A stretch of 5,678 nucleotides of DNA. It comes from Ruminococcaceae bacterium UBA2854 (GTDB lineage: Bacteria; Bacillota; Clostridia; Oscillospirales; Acutalibacteraceae). Positions within the stretch are counted from its first letter, which is position 1. Every line of letters starts with the position of its first letter. Location: positions 1-5,678 of the forward strand of contig DEFK01000038.1 of NCBI GenBank assembly GCA_002350765.1. Reading direction: 5' to 3'. Below are positions 1-5,429 of this stretch, piece by piece. The notes below the pieces were generated by a model. The model was given only the letters and a program-made list of their open reading frames with translations, was not told where the DNA came from and searched no databases. The position numbers and the translations under genes are program-made.

Positions 1-21
1 TTCCACGTCCTAAAGGACACC

Positions 22-64
22 AATAATAATCCCGCGGGAATTACTTTCCCACGGGATTATTATT
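22..64 (-). terminator. Hairpin terminator after the BclA-like gene
   Basis: Two 19-nt arms (22-40 and 46-64) pair around a 5-nt loop. The only plus-strand mismatch (C35 against A51) becomes a G-U wobble in minus-strand RNA, so the stem is continuous only in the direction of the gene ending at 76. There is no separate U tract; the 3' arm itself ends UUAUUAUU. It starts 12 nt past the stop codon. Position and strand asymmetry support a transcription terminator; the missing run of U makes its strength uncertain. Confidence 0.75.
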
Positions 65-75
65 CTTTATAGGAA

Positions 76-570
76 TTAAAATATTCTTCTGATAGTTACT
101 TCGGCGTTGACCACAGCTTCGGGAGCCGTACCCTCCGCGTCTAAAGTCATCTCGGCAGTTCCCGTATTCGCGACGTTAAGGACATCGCCTGTCTGAGCCG
201 CTAAAATGAACTCACCGCTGGAATTAGTGAAGGTAGCGCCTTCCACGGCTGTTCCGTTTTTTAAGACGGTATACTGACCTTCTGCGGCAGGGCTCATCAA
301 CACGTTTACAAGATAAACGCCTGTATTTCCGATAGCGATATCAGCCGTGCCCGCTGTGTGGGTAATTGTACCCGAGAGCGGTCCGTTAGCCGAGAAAGTA
401 ACCTCGGCGTCGGCGGCGACTGTCTGAGCGGCGGTATTATAAATATACGCGTAATCTGTCGGGATCGGGCCGCAGCCGCCGCATGTTACGGCGCAGGGAT
501 TAAACTGACAGCTTTTGCAGCAGCAACCGCAGGAGTTATTATTCCCGCACGAGCAATTAATAGTATTCAT
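76..570 (-). CDS. Cysteine-rich protein with BclA-C-like beta domain
   Basis: A 164-residue protein in two parts. Residues 1-38 are rich in Cys, Gly and Asn, with ten cysteines (6, 8, 14, 16, 17, 18, 21, 26, 30, 33). Residues 39-164 contain no cysteine and resemble the C-terminal domain of BclA-type exosporium/collagen-like glycoproteins, a jelly-roll trimerisation fold, recognisable from YIYN, a VTF.ANGP.SG.ITHT stretch, GVYLVN, the LKNG..V turn, a GDVL.V.N segment and the final V.IRR. No collagen GXX repeats lie between the parts and there is no evident signal peptide. Family knowledge suggests a spore or cell-surface structural protein; the Cys tail could crosslink or bind metal, which is inference. 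The start is fixed by AAAGGA at 578-583. A promoter candidate lies at the end of the preceding vWA gene, and a hairpin follows the stop. Confidence 0.85.
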   Translation of the reverse strand: MNTINCSCGNNNSCGCCCKSCQFNPCAVTCGGCGPIPTDYAYIYNTAAQTVAADAEVTFSANGPLSGTITHTAGTADIAIGNTGVYLVNVLMSPAAEGQYTVLKNGTAVEGATFTNSSGEFILAAQTGDVLNVANTGTAEMTLDAEGTAPEAVVNAEVTIRRIF

Positions 571-617
571 ACAAAAATCCTTTCGGTATATTTCCGCTTT
601 GTTACGGCGGATAATAC

Positions 618-646
618 ATAATATGCTTGTACGGGAATATAGTTAA
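618..646 (-). promoter_or_regulatory. Candidate sigma-A promoter for BclA-like gene
   Basis: On the minus strand TTAACT (641-646) is followed after 17 nt by TATTAT (618-623), matching 4/6 and 5/6 consensus positions. It sits immediately past the vWA stop codon and would give a leader of about 40 nt. A sporulation sigma factor is possible for a spore-surface gene, but no clear sigma-E or sigma-K element was recognised. No terminator separates the two genes, so read-through from the vWA gene is also possible. Confidence 0.45.
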
Positions 647-1291
647 TTACTTTCTGCTGTTATAATCCTTGTCGATTTCCTCACACCAGTCTTTACTGAG
701 CGGCGCGGACGCTCTTACACATCCTACGGCTTTTTCCATAGCTCGGTATACAACGCTCGTACCTGTTTTATCGGCGTGGTAGTTAACCGCTCTGTCCTCG
801 CCGATTCCGAAGCCTCTCGCCGTTTTTACCGCGTCAATATTAGCCCCGATAAAGAGAAACTCCCATTCGTCCTTTTCCTTATGCTTTTCTATCATCTTTC
901 TTACCTTATCGCCCGTAAACTCACGGCTGGCGTTTTCCATACCATCGGTTATTATAACGAACATCGTTTGCTCGGGAACATCCTCTTTTCTTGCGTATTT
1001 ATGGATATTCTCGATATGCTTTATGCTCGTGCCGATTGCGTCCACCAGCGCCGTACAACCGCGTACAAAATACTCCTCCTCGGTAAGCTGTTCGATCTCG
1101 GAAAGTTTAACTCTGTCGTGGATAGTTTCGATCTGGTTATCAAACAGAACCGTGGTTACATAGCACTCGCCATCCTGCTTTTTCTGCTTTTCAACAAGCG
1201 AATTAAAGCCGCCTATAGTACTGCTTTCAAGTCCGCCCATCGAACCGCTTCTGTCAAGAATAAATACTAACTCTGTGATATTGTTTTTCAT
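647..1291 (-). CDS. von Willebrand factor A domain protein
   Basis: A 214-residue protein that is essentially one vWA domain. The MIDAS metal site is complete: DxSxS at D13/S15/S17 after a hydrophobic strand (LVFILD), T80 in GCTALVDAIG, and D116 in the strand VIITDG. No signal peptide, membrane segment or extra domain is visible, so a cytoplasmic protein is expected. Known vWA domains bind partner proteins through a divalent metal; single-domain bacterial forms often occur in stress or AAA-ATPase-linked loci, but no such partner is in the window, so the role is unknown. The start is set by a perfect AGGAGG at 1300-1305, 8 nt upstream. It lies upstream of the BclA-like gene on the same strand with no terminator between them. 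Confidence 0.9.
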   Translation of the reverse strand: MKNNITELVFILDRSGSMGGLESSTIGGFNSLVEKQKKQDGECYVTTVLFDNQIETIHDRVKLSEIEQLTEEEYFVRGCTALVDAIGTSIKHIENIHKYARKEDVPEQTMFVIITDGMENASREFTGDKVRKMIEKHKEKDEWEFLFIGANIDAVKTARGFGIGEDRAVNYHADKTGTSVVYRAMEKAVGCVRASAPLSKDWCEEIDKDYNSRK

Positions 1292-1318
1292 TTTTAAATC
1301 CTCCTGAAATAATTAATA

Positions 1319-1344
1319 GCCACAAGCTTTCCTTAGCTTGTGAC
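1319..1344 (-). promoter_or_regulatory. 5'-UTR stem-loop ahead of vWA gene
   Basis: Arms 1321-1328 (cacaagct) and 1335-1342 (agcttgtg) form a perfect 8-bp stem with a 6-nt loop; one more pair is possible beyond a mismatch. In minus-strand RNA the loop reads AAGGAA. If TATAAT at 1348-1353 is the -10 element, the stem would be at the very 5' end of the vWA mRNA, where such stems are known to protect transcripts. The function is inferred. Confidence 0.45.
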
Positions 1345-1347
1345 TAC

Positions 1348-1386
1348 ATTATATACATTATCATCCTGTATTTGGTCGCCTCTAAA
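1348..1386 (-). promoter_or_regulatory. Candidate promoter region for vWA gene
   Basis: A perfect -10 hexamer TATAAT lies at 1348-1353 on the minus strand, but no good -35 is found 16-18 nt upstream. A second possibility is GATAAT (1357-1362) with TTTAGA (1381-1386) at 18-nt spacing. The two overlap, and which is used cannot be decided from sequence. Confidence 0.4.
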
Positions 1387-1401
1387 GCGACATTTTTATA
1401 T

Positions 1402-1442
1402 ATCCGCGTCAGGTTTTTTAATTGTCCACGTCAGGCGTGGAC
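1402..1442. repeat. Small direct repeat plus hairpin upstream of vWA promoter
   Basis: Two 12-mers, atccgcgtcagg (1402-1413) and gtccacgtcagg (1424-1435), match at 10 of 12 positions with starts 22 bp apart, about two helical turns. The second overlaps a perfect 7-bp hairpin (gtccacg 1424-1430, cgtggac 1436-1442). They lie upstream of the vWA promoter candidates and could be operator sites, but this is inference. Confidence 0.35.
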
Positions 1443-1642
1443 GTTCCTCTCTTAAATGTCATATTCCCCGTACCTTAGTGCCACTGTCAAGTTTTGGATA
1501 AAGAGGATAGGTTCATCTGTTAGTTCTCAGTTCTCGGTTCTCAGTTCTCAGAGTTTTTTTTACATTAAAAACCTAATCAATATTAATACTGTCGGGAAAT
1601 CGAGGTTGTAATTCAGTCCGTTCTGTCTACACGACAATAGCA

Positions 1643-1670
1643 CTTACCACTTCTCACTTCTCACTTTTCA
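1643..1670. repeat. Heptanucleotide tandem array (CTTCTCA type)
   Basis: Four tandem 7-mers, CTTACCA, CTTCTCA, CTTCTCA and CTTTTCA, run without a gap inside the 1520-1824 element. They differ mainly at the first base from the GTTCTCA units in the left arm, suggesting one repeat family with variants. The same phase continues loosely to about 1690. Confidence 0.6.
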
Positions 1671-1724
1671 GTTGTTCTTCATTCAGCTTGCTAAATTCCA
1701 TTTATATTTAAAAATTTCAGAAGT

Positions 1725-1754
1725 CGAAGAATCTTTTAGGTTTAAGATCCTTCG
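1725..1754 (-). terminator. Terminator-like hairpin after the XRE-like gene
   Basis: Arms 1725-1735 and 1744-1754 pair over 11 bp with an 8-nt loop. The single plus-strand mismatch (A1730 against C1750) is a G-U pair in minus-strand RNA, so the stem is complete in the direction of the gene ending at 1825. A run of five U follows about 10 nt later (about 1711-1716), further than in a classical terminator. The outer arm overlaps the hairpin at 1747-1781, so only one can form. Confidence 0.45.
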
Positions 1755-1781
1755 GCACGGTACTGCGTACCTGCTCAGGAT
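1747..1781 (-). repeat. Interrupted palindrome of a dispersed-repeat type
   Basis: Minus-strand pairing joins atcct (1747-1751) with aggat (1777-1781), gca (1755-1757) with tgc (1772-1774), and ggtac (1759-1763) with gtacc (1767-1771) around a 3-nt loop. On the minus strand the ends read GTCATCCTGAGC and CGAAGGATCTT, which I recognise as the ends of a palindromic repeat seen in intergenic DNA of many bacteria. That identification is from memory. Confidence 0.5.
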
Positions 1782-1824
1782 GACAGTTTGAACTGAGAAC
1801 TGAATACTGTAAACTGTGAACTAA

Positions 1825-2394
1825 TCATATTAATTTCTGGTCAAATTCATAAAGTGCCTCATTTATTTCGATTATATTATAATTCTTTTTCAGAATAAAG
1901 AACTCGACAATAATATCAAATTTACTGCTGTGTGACAGCGCGTAGCCCGCCTTCTCAAGCAGGCTCTTAGTTTCGTTTATATCAAGCTCCAGCGCTACAG
2001 CAAGAGCTATCGCGGTGGTTTTAGACGGCTTATAGTTCGGGTTGCTTCTTATCTTGGAAAACAGCTTTCTGTCAACATTCGCCCTCTTATAGCACTCGCT
2101 ATCCTTTATACCCTTCTCGTCAATTTTACGAAACAGCATCTCGGAAAAGCTTTCGTCAATATTATCAAGCATAGAGTTTAAATCCGCCTCGCTGTAGTCG
2201 GCGCAAATATTTACCGCAGGCGCTTCGACTTTTTCAGGCTGCGCGAATACCGCGCCCGCCGCAGGCTTAGAATAGGATTTCTTCGAACAAACGGGAGCGC
2301 TGCTCTCGTTAATCTCGATGTAATTATCATTAATAAAAGCCTTTAACTCCGATAACACGCTTTTATTTAATTTTCTTTTACGGAATATTTTCAT
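1825..2394 (-). CDS. Small protein with XRE-like helical C-terminal domain
   Basis: 189 residues from the ATG at 2394. Residues 1-30 are basic, then charged/helical; about 31-70 are low-complexity (Ser, Pro, Ala, Lys). Residues about 80-189 form a conserved all-helical domain recognised by ESFSEMLFRKIDEKG, CYKRANVDRKLFSKIR, YKPSKTTAIALAVALEL and the ending EINEALYEFDQ. The segment at 85-150 has the layout of an XRE-type helix-turn-helix. From memory this domain occurs at the C-terminus of several unrelated Clostridia proteins, including macro-domain proteins, here without an enzymatic partner. DNA or protein binding is inferred. The ATG at 2394 is preferred because AAGGAA (2401-2406) lies 6 nt ahead; the longer frame from a TTG at 2415 has no ribosome site. 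Last gene of the probable HAD-CmpB operon, 31 nt after the previous stop. Confidence 0.75.
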   Translation of the reverse strand: MKIFRKRKLNKSVLSELKAFINDNYIEINESSAPVCSKKSYSKPAAGAVFAQPEKVEAPAVNICADYSEADLNSMLDNIDESFSEMLFRKIDEKGIKDSECYKRANVDRKLFSKIRSNPNYKPSKTTAIALAVALELDINETKSLLEKAGYALSHSSKFDIIVEFFILKKNYNIIEINEALYEFDQKLI

Positions 2395-2425
2395 AGCTTT
2401 TTCCTTACCACACAATTAAAGATTG

Positions 2426-3862
2426 CTATTTATTTTTAGCTCGTTCCTCAGCAAAGCTCTGTTTGGTACCCATATGCGGGAAAACGAATCCAATATACTC
2501 GTCGGGAAACGCCTTATCGACAAACTCGCCGACAACTGTTCTTGGCGGTATGTTGTTTTTTCGCTCAGTTTGTCGTTGAACCGCTATAACCGAAAGCACC
2601 GCGTTTATTATCATAAACGCGCATAACGTAACAGTAAGAATCTTTCCGATTTTTTTCGGTATTTTTTCGATATTACGGCTTATAACAGGATAAATATACC
2701 TAAGCCATATAAGCCCCAACACACCCCATATCAGCGCGTAGGTAAGATTTGTTCGTCCGTCAAGATTAAAAGGCGTATCGCTGTAATCCCAGCTTATTGT
2801 ACCTAAGAACATTTCCTGGAAATATGAACACAGGTACTCGAAAGTAGCGCCTATCGCCGCTGAAGCGAGGTAAACGACTAAATCGCCCTTTTTATGAAGC
2901 TTATAAAGGCAGAGCGTAATCGCGACCGCTCCCCCGCCGTATACGGGTATAAAAGGCCCGAGAACCATTCCGACACGCATCTCGAAATGGCCGTCCATAA
3001 CAATTGCCCAAATGGTTTCAAGAAGGGTTCCGAATATGCTTCCGATCATAAACAACCAGAAAAGCTTGGAAAAGCAAAGTCCGTAGGCAAAAGGTTTATC
3101 GGAGTCGTTTTCAATTTTCTTTTCGTAGGTTTCATTATTCTTTTCCCTTATTATATCAAAATACTTTTTTAAATCGGAGAGCTGTTTTTCGTAATTAAGC
3201 GACTCCATTTCGGGGAACGCCTTAACGAGCCTTAGCCTGAAGCGTCGGTTTTTTATCATACGCCTCTCGTAGCTTTTTCTAAGCTCTTCGTCAGGAATTG
3301 TATTTTTCTTATTTCCGATAAGCTCGGAAATATTTTTCATCTGCTTTAGGTTTTTTCTTAGGTTTATTACGGTAATTACAGTAAAAATACTATCGGCAAT
3401 AATAAGCCCCGTTATAATCGCGGGTATAAGAAACGACGCTAAAAACGGCATTCCGAGCACAAGGCTCATCATCGGCTTAAATATAAATCCTACCGAAATT
3501 ACACCGATTACACCGTAAGAAAAAGGTTCCCAAAGGCTTACATATCCGTTTAGGTTAAACTTCCTTTTAGACAAATCCCGCCACTTAAAACCGAAGGAAC
3601 GCTCGAATATCATCGACAGTAAAAATCTGTACACTGTAAGCGCTACCGCCGAGCCGAAAAACACGATAAAATGGTTATCAAGTCTTGAGAACATAAGAAA
3701 TACAAGAAGCATTCCAACCCCGTTCGAGGGTAAAAACGGCAACACTAAAAAGCCCGGGTTAACAGGACGATGTCTTTTTATAGAATAGACAATAAACTTA
3801 ACAACCCAGCCTAAAAATGAAAATACTGAGAATATCCAGAGCATTTCAATTAATAGTTTCAT
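2426..3862 (-). CDS. Duplicated CmpB-type (PF06541) membrane protein
   Basis: A 478-residue multi-pass membrane protein of the family named putative ABC-transporter type IV (CmpB, PF06541). It holds two copies: residues about 5-165 and about 265-395. Both have PF(L/I)P..G.G (42-50 and 303-311), a small-residue helix, then W(R/D)(D/Y)S....FNL(N/D)G (94-106 and 358-369) followed by a hydrophobic helix. The second copy is closer to the family pattern. The copies are joined by a charged, probably helical cytoplasmic linker (about 168-258). One more membrane helix (about 405-428) is followed by a soluble tail. The transporter name is historical; no ATP-binding partner is visible here, so substrate and role are unknown. 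The start is 11 nt after the HAD gene stop, with a weak GGGG ribosome site (3868-3871), suggesting translational coupling. It ends with TAG. Confidence 0.85.
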   Translation of the reverse strand: MKLLIEMLWIFSVFSFLGWVVKFIVYSIKRHRPVNPGFLVLPFLPSNGVGMLLVFLMFSRLDNHFIVFFGSAVALTVYRFLLSMIFERSFGFKWRDLSKRKFNLNGYVSLWEPFSYGVIGVISVGFIFKPMMSLVLGMPFLASFLIPAIITGLIIADSIFTVITVINLRKNLKQMKNISELIGNKKNTIPDEELRKSYERRMIKNRRFRLRLVKAFPEMESLNYEKQLSDLKKYFDIIREKNNETYEKKIENDSDKPFAYGLCFSKLFWLFMIGSIFGTLLETIWAIVMDGHFEMRVGMVLGPFIPVYGGGAVAITLCLYKLHKKGDLVVYLASAAIGATFEYLCSYFQEMFLGTISWDYSDTPFNLDGRTNLTYALIWGVLGLIWLRYIYPVISRNIEKIPKKIGKILTVTLCAFMIINAVLSVIAVQRQTERKNNIPPRTVVGEFVDKAFPDEYIGFVFPHMGTKQSFAEERAKNK

Positions 3863-3873
3863 ACGTACCCCAT

Positions 3874-4692
3874 TTATAAAACATACTTCTCTATCGCGTA
3901 AGCAACTCCGCTTTCCTCGCAGGATTTAGTAACATAGTCGCAAACAGCCTTTACCTCTCCGTCGGCGTTTTCCATAGCGACTGACAATCCCGCGGATTTC
4001 AGCATTTCGACATCATTTCCGCTGTCGCCTATCGCCATAACGCTCTCGCGCTCAATTCCGAGAAGCCTCGCAAGCTCCATAAGCGTACTGCCCTTGGAAC
4101 AGTTACCGCCGATTTCAACATCATTATAGTCGGAACAGGTAAAAAATATTTCGGGAATATCCTTTATCGCCGAGCATATTTCTTTTCTTATTTCGCTGTT
4201 TTCAGCCATCACGTAGATGTTATCACAGCTTCCCATTCTGTTTATAAGCTCATATTGGTCGGAAACGATTTTTCTCGTCTTTAATATATACTCGCAAATA
4301 GGCGTTTCACGATATTTAGCGAGTTCGGTTTTTATGTCGTTTTCTTTAAGATATCCGAAGCCGTCGAAAAACATTCCGTAATAGCAATCGTAATTTCTAA
4401 GTATATCCATAACGCGCACAGCTGTATTTATATCCATTGTGTGCGAAATTATCCTCTTGTCGCTTTTGACCTCCATCGCCGCGGCGCCGTTCGTGTTAAT
4501 TGTATAATCACATTTCATTCCGCGCTTATATTCCTCGTATATCCCCGAATACGGACGTCCCGTAACGGGAACAACATATATACCCATTTCCTTACAATAA
4601 GAAAAAATCTCTTTATTCTTCTCGGAGAGCTTTTTCTCGCGATCTAAAGCGGTTCCGTCTAAATCTATCCCTATTAGCTTTATTGTACTCAT
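3874..4692 (-). CDS. Cof-type HAD-superfamily phosphatase
   Basis: 272 residues from the ATG at 4692. All HAD motifs are present: the nucleophile motif DLDGT (D10, D12), motif II PVTGRP (T44), the motif III lysine in CSKGS (K200), and GDSGND (D223, D227). The length and the large cap inserted between motifs II and III fit the Cof/type IIB subfamily, which dephosphorylates small sugar phosphates or cofactors such as FMN or PLP in the cytoplasm. The substrate cannot be read from the sequence. I chose the ATG at 4692, four bases after GGGTGA (4697-4702); an in-frame GTG at 4719 would add nine residues before the beta strand but has no ribosome site. First gene of a probable operon with the CmpB-type and XRE-like genes. 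Confidence 0.92.
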   Translation of the reverse strand: MSTIKLIGIDLDGTALDREKKLSEKNKEIFSYCKEMGIYVVPVTGRPYSGIYEEYKRGMKCDYTINTNGAAAMEVKSDKRIISHTMDINTAVRVMDILRNYDCYYGMFFDGFGYLKENDIKTELAKYRETPICEYILKTRKIVSDQYELINRMGSCDNIYVMAENSEIRKEICSAIKDIPEIFFTCSDYNDVEIGGNCSKGSTLMELARLLGIERESVMAIGDSGNDVEMLKSAGLSVAMENADGEVKAVCDYVTKSCEESGVAYAIEKYVL

Positions 4693-4709
4693 TATTTCAC
4701 CCAAGATAG

Positions 4710-4738
4710 ATAATATCACATTTTTACGAATAAAACAA
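4710..4738 (-). promoter_or_regulatory. Promoter for the HAD-CmpB-XRE operon
   Basis: The minus strand has TATTAT (4710-4715) with an extended -10 TG at one base spacing, and TTGTTT (4733-4738) 17 nt upstream as a weak -35. The -35 lies in the U-rich tail of the preceding terminator, so the end of one unit doubles as the start of the next. The implied leader is short, about 10-15 nt. Confidence 0.55.
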
Positions 4739-4741
4739 TAA

Positions 4742-4763
4742 GGCGTCGATAATAATCGACACC
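4742..4763 (-). terminator. Intrinsic terminator of the DUF4190 gene
   Basis: Stem gtcgat (4745-4750) and atcgac (4755-4760) with a 4-nt loop extends to 9 bp through G-C pairs at 4742-4743 and 4762-4763. The intervening C4744/A4761 mismatch is a G-U pair in minus-strand RNA. The RNA continues UUAUUGUUUUAUU, a good terminator tail. It begins about 40 nt past the stop at 4805. Confidence 0.8.
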
Positions 4764-4804
4764 CTATGCTAATTATTAAAACAATTCATTAAGAAAATTG
4801 ATGA

Positions 4805-5092
4805 TTAATAATATGATGAATGGTAAGTATACGATGATGAAGCGGCAGCGCCTGTCGCCAAGCTTACAATACCCACAATAATACCGATAATCTGGAATAC
4901 AATACCGATTGCGCTTAAAACAATACCGATAGTAGCCATAGTGTTGTTATCGGGATTAGCCTTTCTGGACTGAATACCCATGATAATACCGATAATAGAG
5001 CAAGCAAATAACGGGTTACAGCATAAGCATGAAACAATACCTAAAACTAAAGAAGCGATAGCCTTTGAATCCTTCTGCTGCTGAGCGGGCAT
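4805..5092 (-). CDS. Remaining open frame: DUF4190-like two-helix membrane domain
   Basis: The open part after the amber, 95 residues from the first start codon available (ATG at 5092). Two hydrophobic segments, residues about 11-38 (SLVLGIVSCLCC, then SIIGIIMG) and about 51-80 (ATIGIVLSAIGIVFQIIGIIVGIV), joined by a polar loop QSRKANPDNN, match the DUF4190 pattern of small membrane proteins with unknown role. The C-terminus is Ser/Tyr-rich (SSSYTYHSSYY). No good ribosome site precedes this ATG, only a weak GGGA, so independent translation is doubtful; it may be the conserved domain of the interrupted gene rather than a true gene start. Confidence 0.6.
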   Translation of the reverse strand: MPAQQQKDSKAIASLVLGIVSCLCCNPLFACSIIGIIMGIQSRKANPDNNTMATIGIVLSAIGIVFQIIGIIVGIVSLATGAAASSSYTYHSSYY

Positions 5093-5107
5093 ATTCGTTC
5101 CCGGCTG

Positions 5108-5263
5108 GTAAGGCTGAGCGTTATATGTCTGCTGAGGCTGAGCGTTGTAAGGCTGCTGAGCATTGTAATCAGGCTGAGCGTTATAAGCGGGCTGCTCATT
5201 GTTAACGGGCTGAGCGTAAACAGGCTGCTAGTTGTTTACAGGCTGTTCATTATTAACAGGCTG
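5108..5263 (-). repeat. Degenerate QP-repeat coding region
   Basis: Imperfect in-frame units, mainly 18 bp, encode QPVNNE, QPVNN(amber), QPVYA, QPVNNE, QPAYNA, QPDYNAQ, QPYNA and similar. The recurring plus-strand core is caggctgagcg or close variants. It forms the low-complexity cytoplasmic tail of the DUF4190 gene and contains the amber codon at 5228-5230. Confidence 0.7.
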
Positions 5264-5329
5264 ATTCTGATTGTTTACATTGTTGTCGAAATTATCCATA
5301 ATAACCTCCATAATAAAAATTATGTGTTC

Positions 5330-5358
5330 ATTATATAATAATAGAATATATTTGTCAA
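5330..5358 (-). promoter_or_regulatory. Consensus sigma-A promoter of DUF4190 gene
   Basis: The minus strand has TTGACA (5353-5358), exactly 17 nt, then TATAAT (5330-5335): both hexamers are perfect. A good GGAGG (5305-5309) follows, 5 nt before the ATG at 5299. This strong, intact start region shows that 5299 is the intended start despite the amber codon. Confidence 0.9.
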
Positions 5359-5429
5359 TGCTTACAAATTAATGTATCGTGAGTCCGTTCTTAGGGCGAG
5401 CGAGACAACTTTATTTTACCGCGGTTGCT

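Larger units (their letters stand above)
1520..1824. repeat. Heptamer-bounded inverted-repeat element (305 bp)
   Basis: Bounded by 32-bp arms, 1520-1551 and 1793-1824, that are inverted copies matching 26/32 without gaps. The left arm is four tandem heptamers (GTTCTCA, GTTCTCG, GTTCTCA, GTTCTCA at 1523-1550); the right arm is a more diverged inverted array. The right arm ends at the base before the stop codon of the 1825-2394 gene. Inside are another heptamer array (1643-1670) and two overlapping hairpins (1725-1781). No open reading frame or RNA gene was recognised. It resembles a small non-autonomous repeat, such as a MITE or composite intergenic repeat; a 4-bp tcat occurs at 1513-1516 and at 1825-1828 but is too short to call a target duplication. 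Confidence 0.6.
4805..5299 (-). pseudogene. DUF4190-type membrane protein gene with in-frame amber
   Basis: The natural reading frame starts at an ATG at 5299 with GGAGG 5 nt ahead (5305-5309) and a perfect promoter upstream, and runs 164 sense-or-amber codons to the TAA at 4805. Codon 24 (5228-5230) is TAG. Codons 13-64 encode a repetitive Q/P/N/Y-rich tail (QPVNNE, QPVNN, QPVYA, AQPYN-type units); the amber replaces the E or Q that follows NN in these units, so one base change (from GAG or CAG) explains it. After the tail comes the two-helix membrane domain (codons about 77-152). Proline/glutamine-rich tails before DUF4190 domains are common. It may be a nonsense-inactivated gene, a read-through gene, or a sequencing error; the rest of the frame is intact, so any loss is recent. 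Confidence 0.7.

Noticed and set aside
358..621. 87-codon plus-strand open frame
   Set aside because: Antisense to the BclA-like gene and its promoter, with no family features.
776..1270. 164-codon open frame on the plus strand
   Set aside because: It lies fully opposite the vWA gene, which has a complete MIDAS motif and a strong ribosome site; the plus-strand protein has no recognisable pattern.
1375..1400. Plus-strand terminator (gtcgc/gcgac stem followed by attttta)
   Set aside because: Only 5 bp of stem, and no plus-strand gene exists upstream to be terminated.
1520..1824. CRISPR array
   Set aside because: The units are 7-bp tandem repeats without spacers, and no cas gene is present.
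2395..2415. Upstream TTG start for the XRE-like gene
   Set aside because: No ribosome site precedes it, while the ATG at 2394 has AAGGAA at 6 nt.
2423..3172. Plus-strand open frames at 2423-2626 and 2894-3172
   Set aside because: Both are antisense to the CmpB-type gene and have no sensible composition or ribosome site.
4693..4719. Upstream GTG start for the HAD gene
   Set aside because: It lacks a ribosome site and would overlap the -10 element of the likely promoter.
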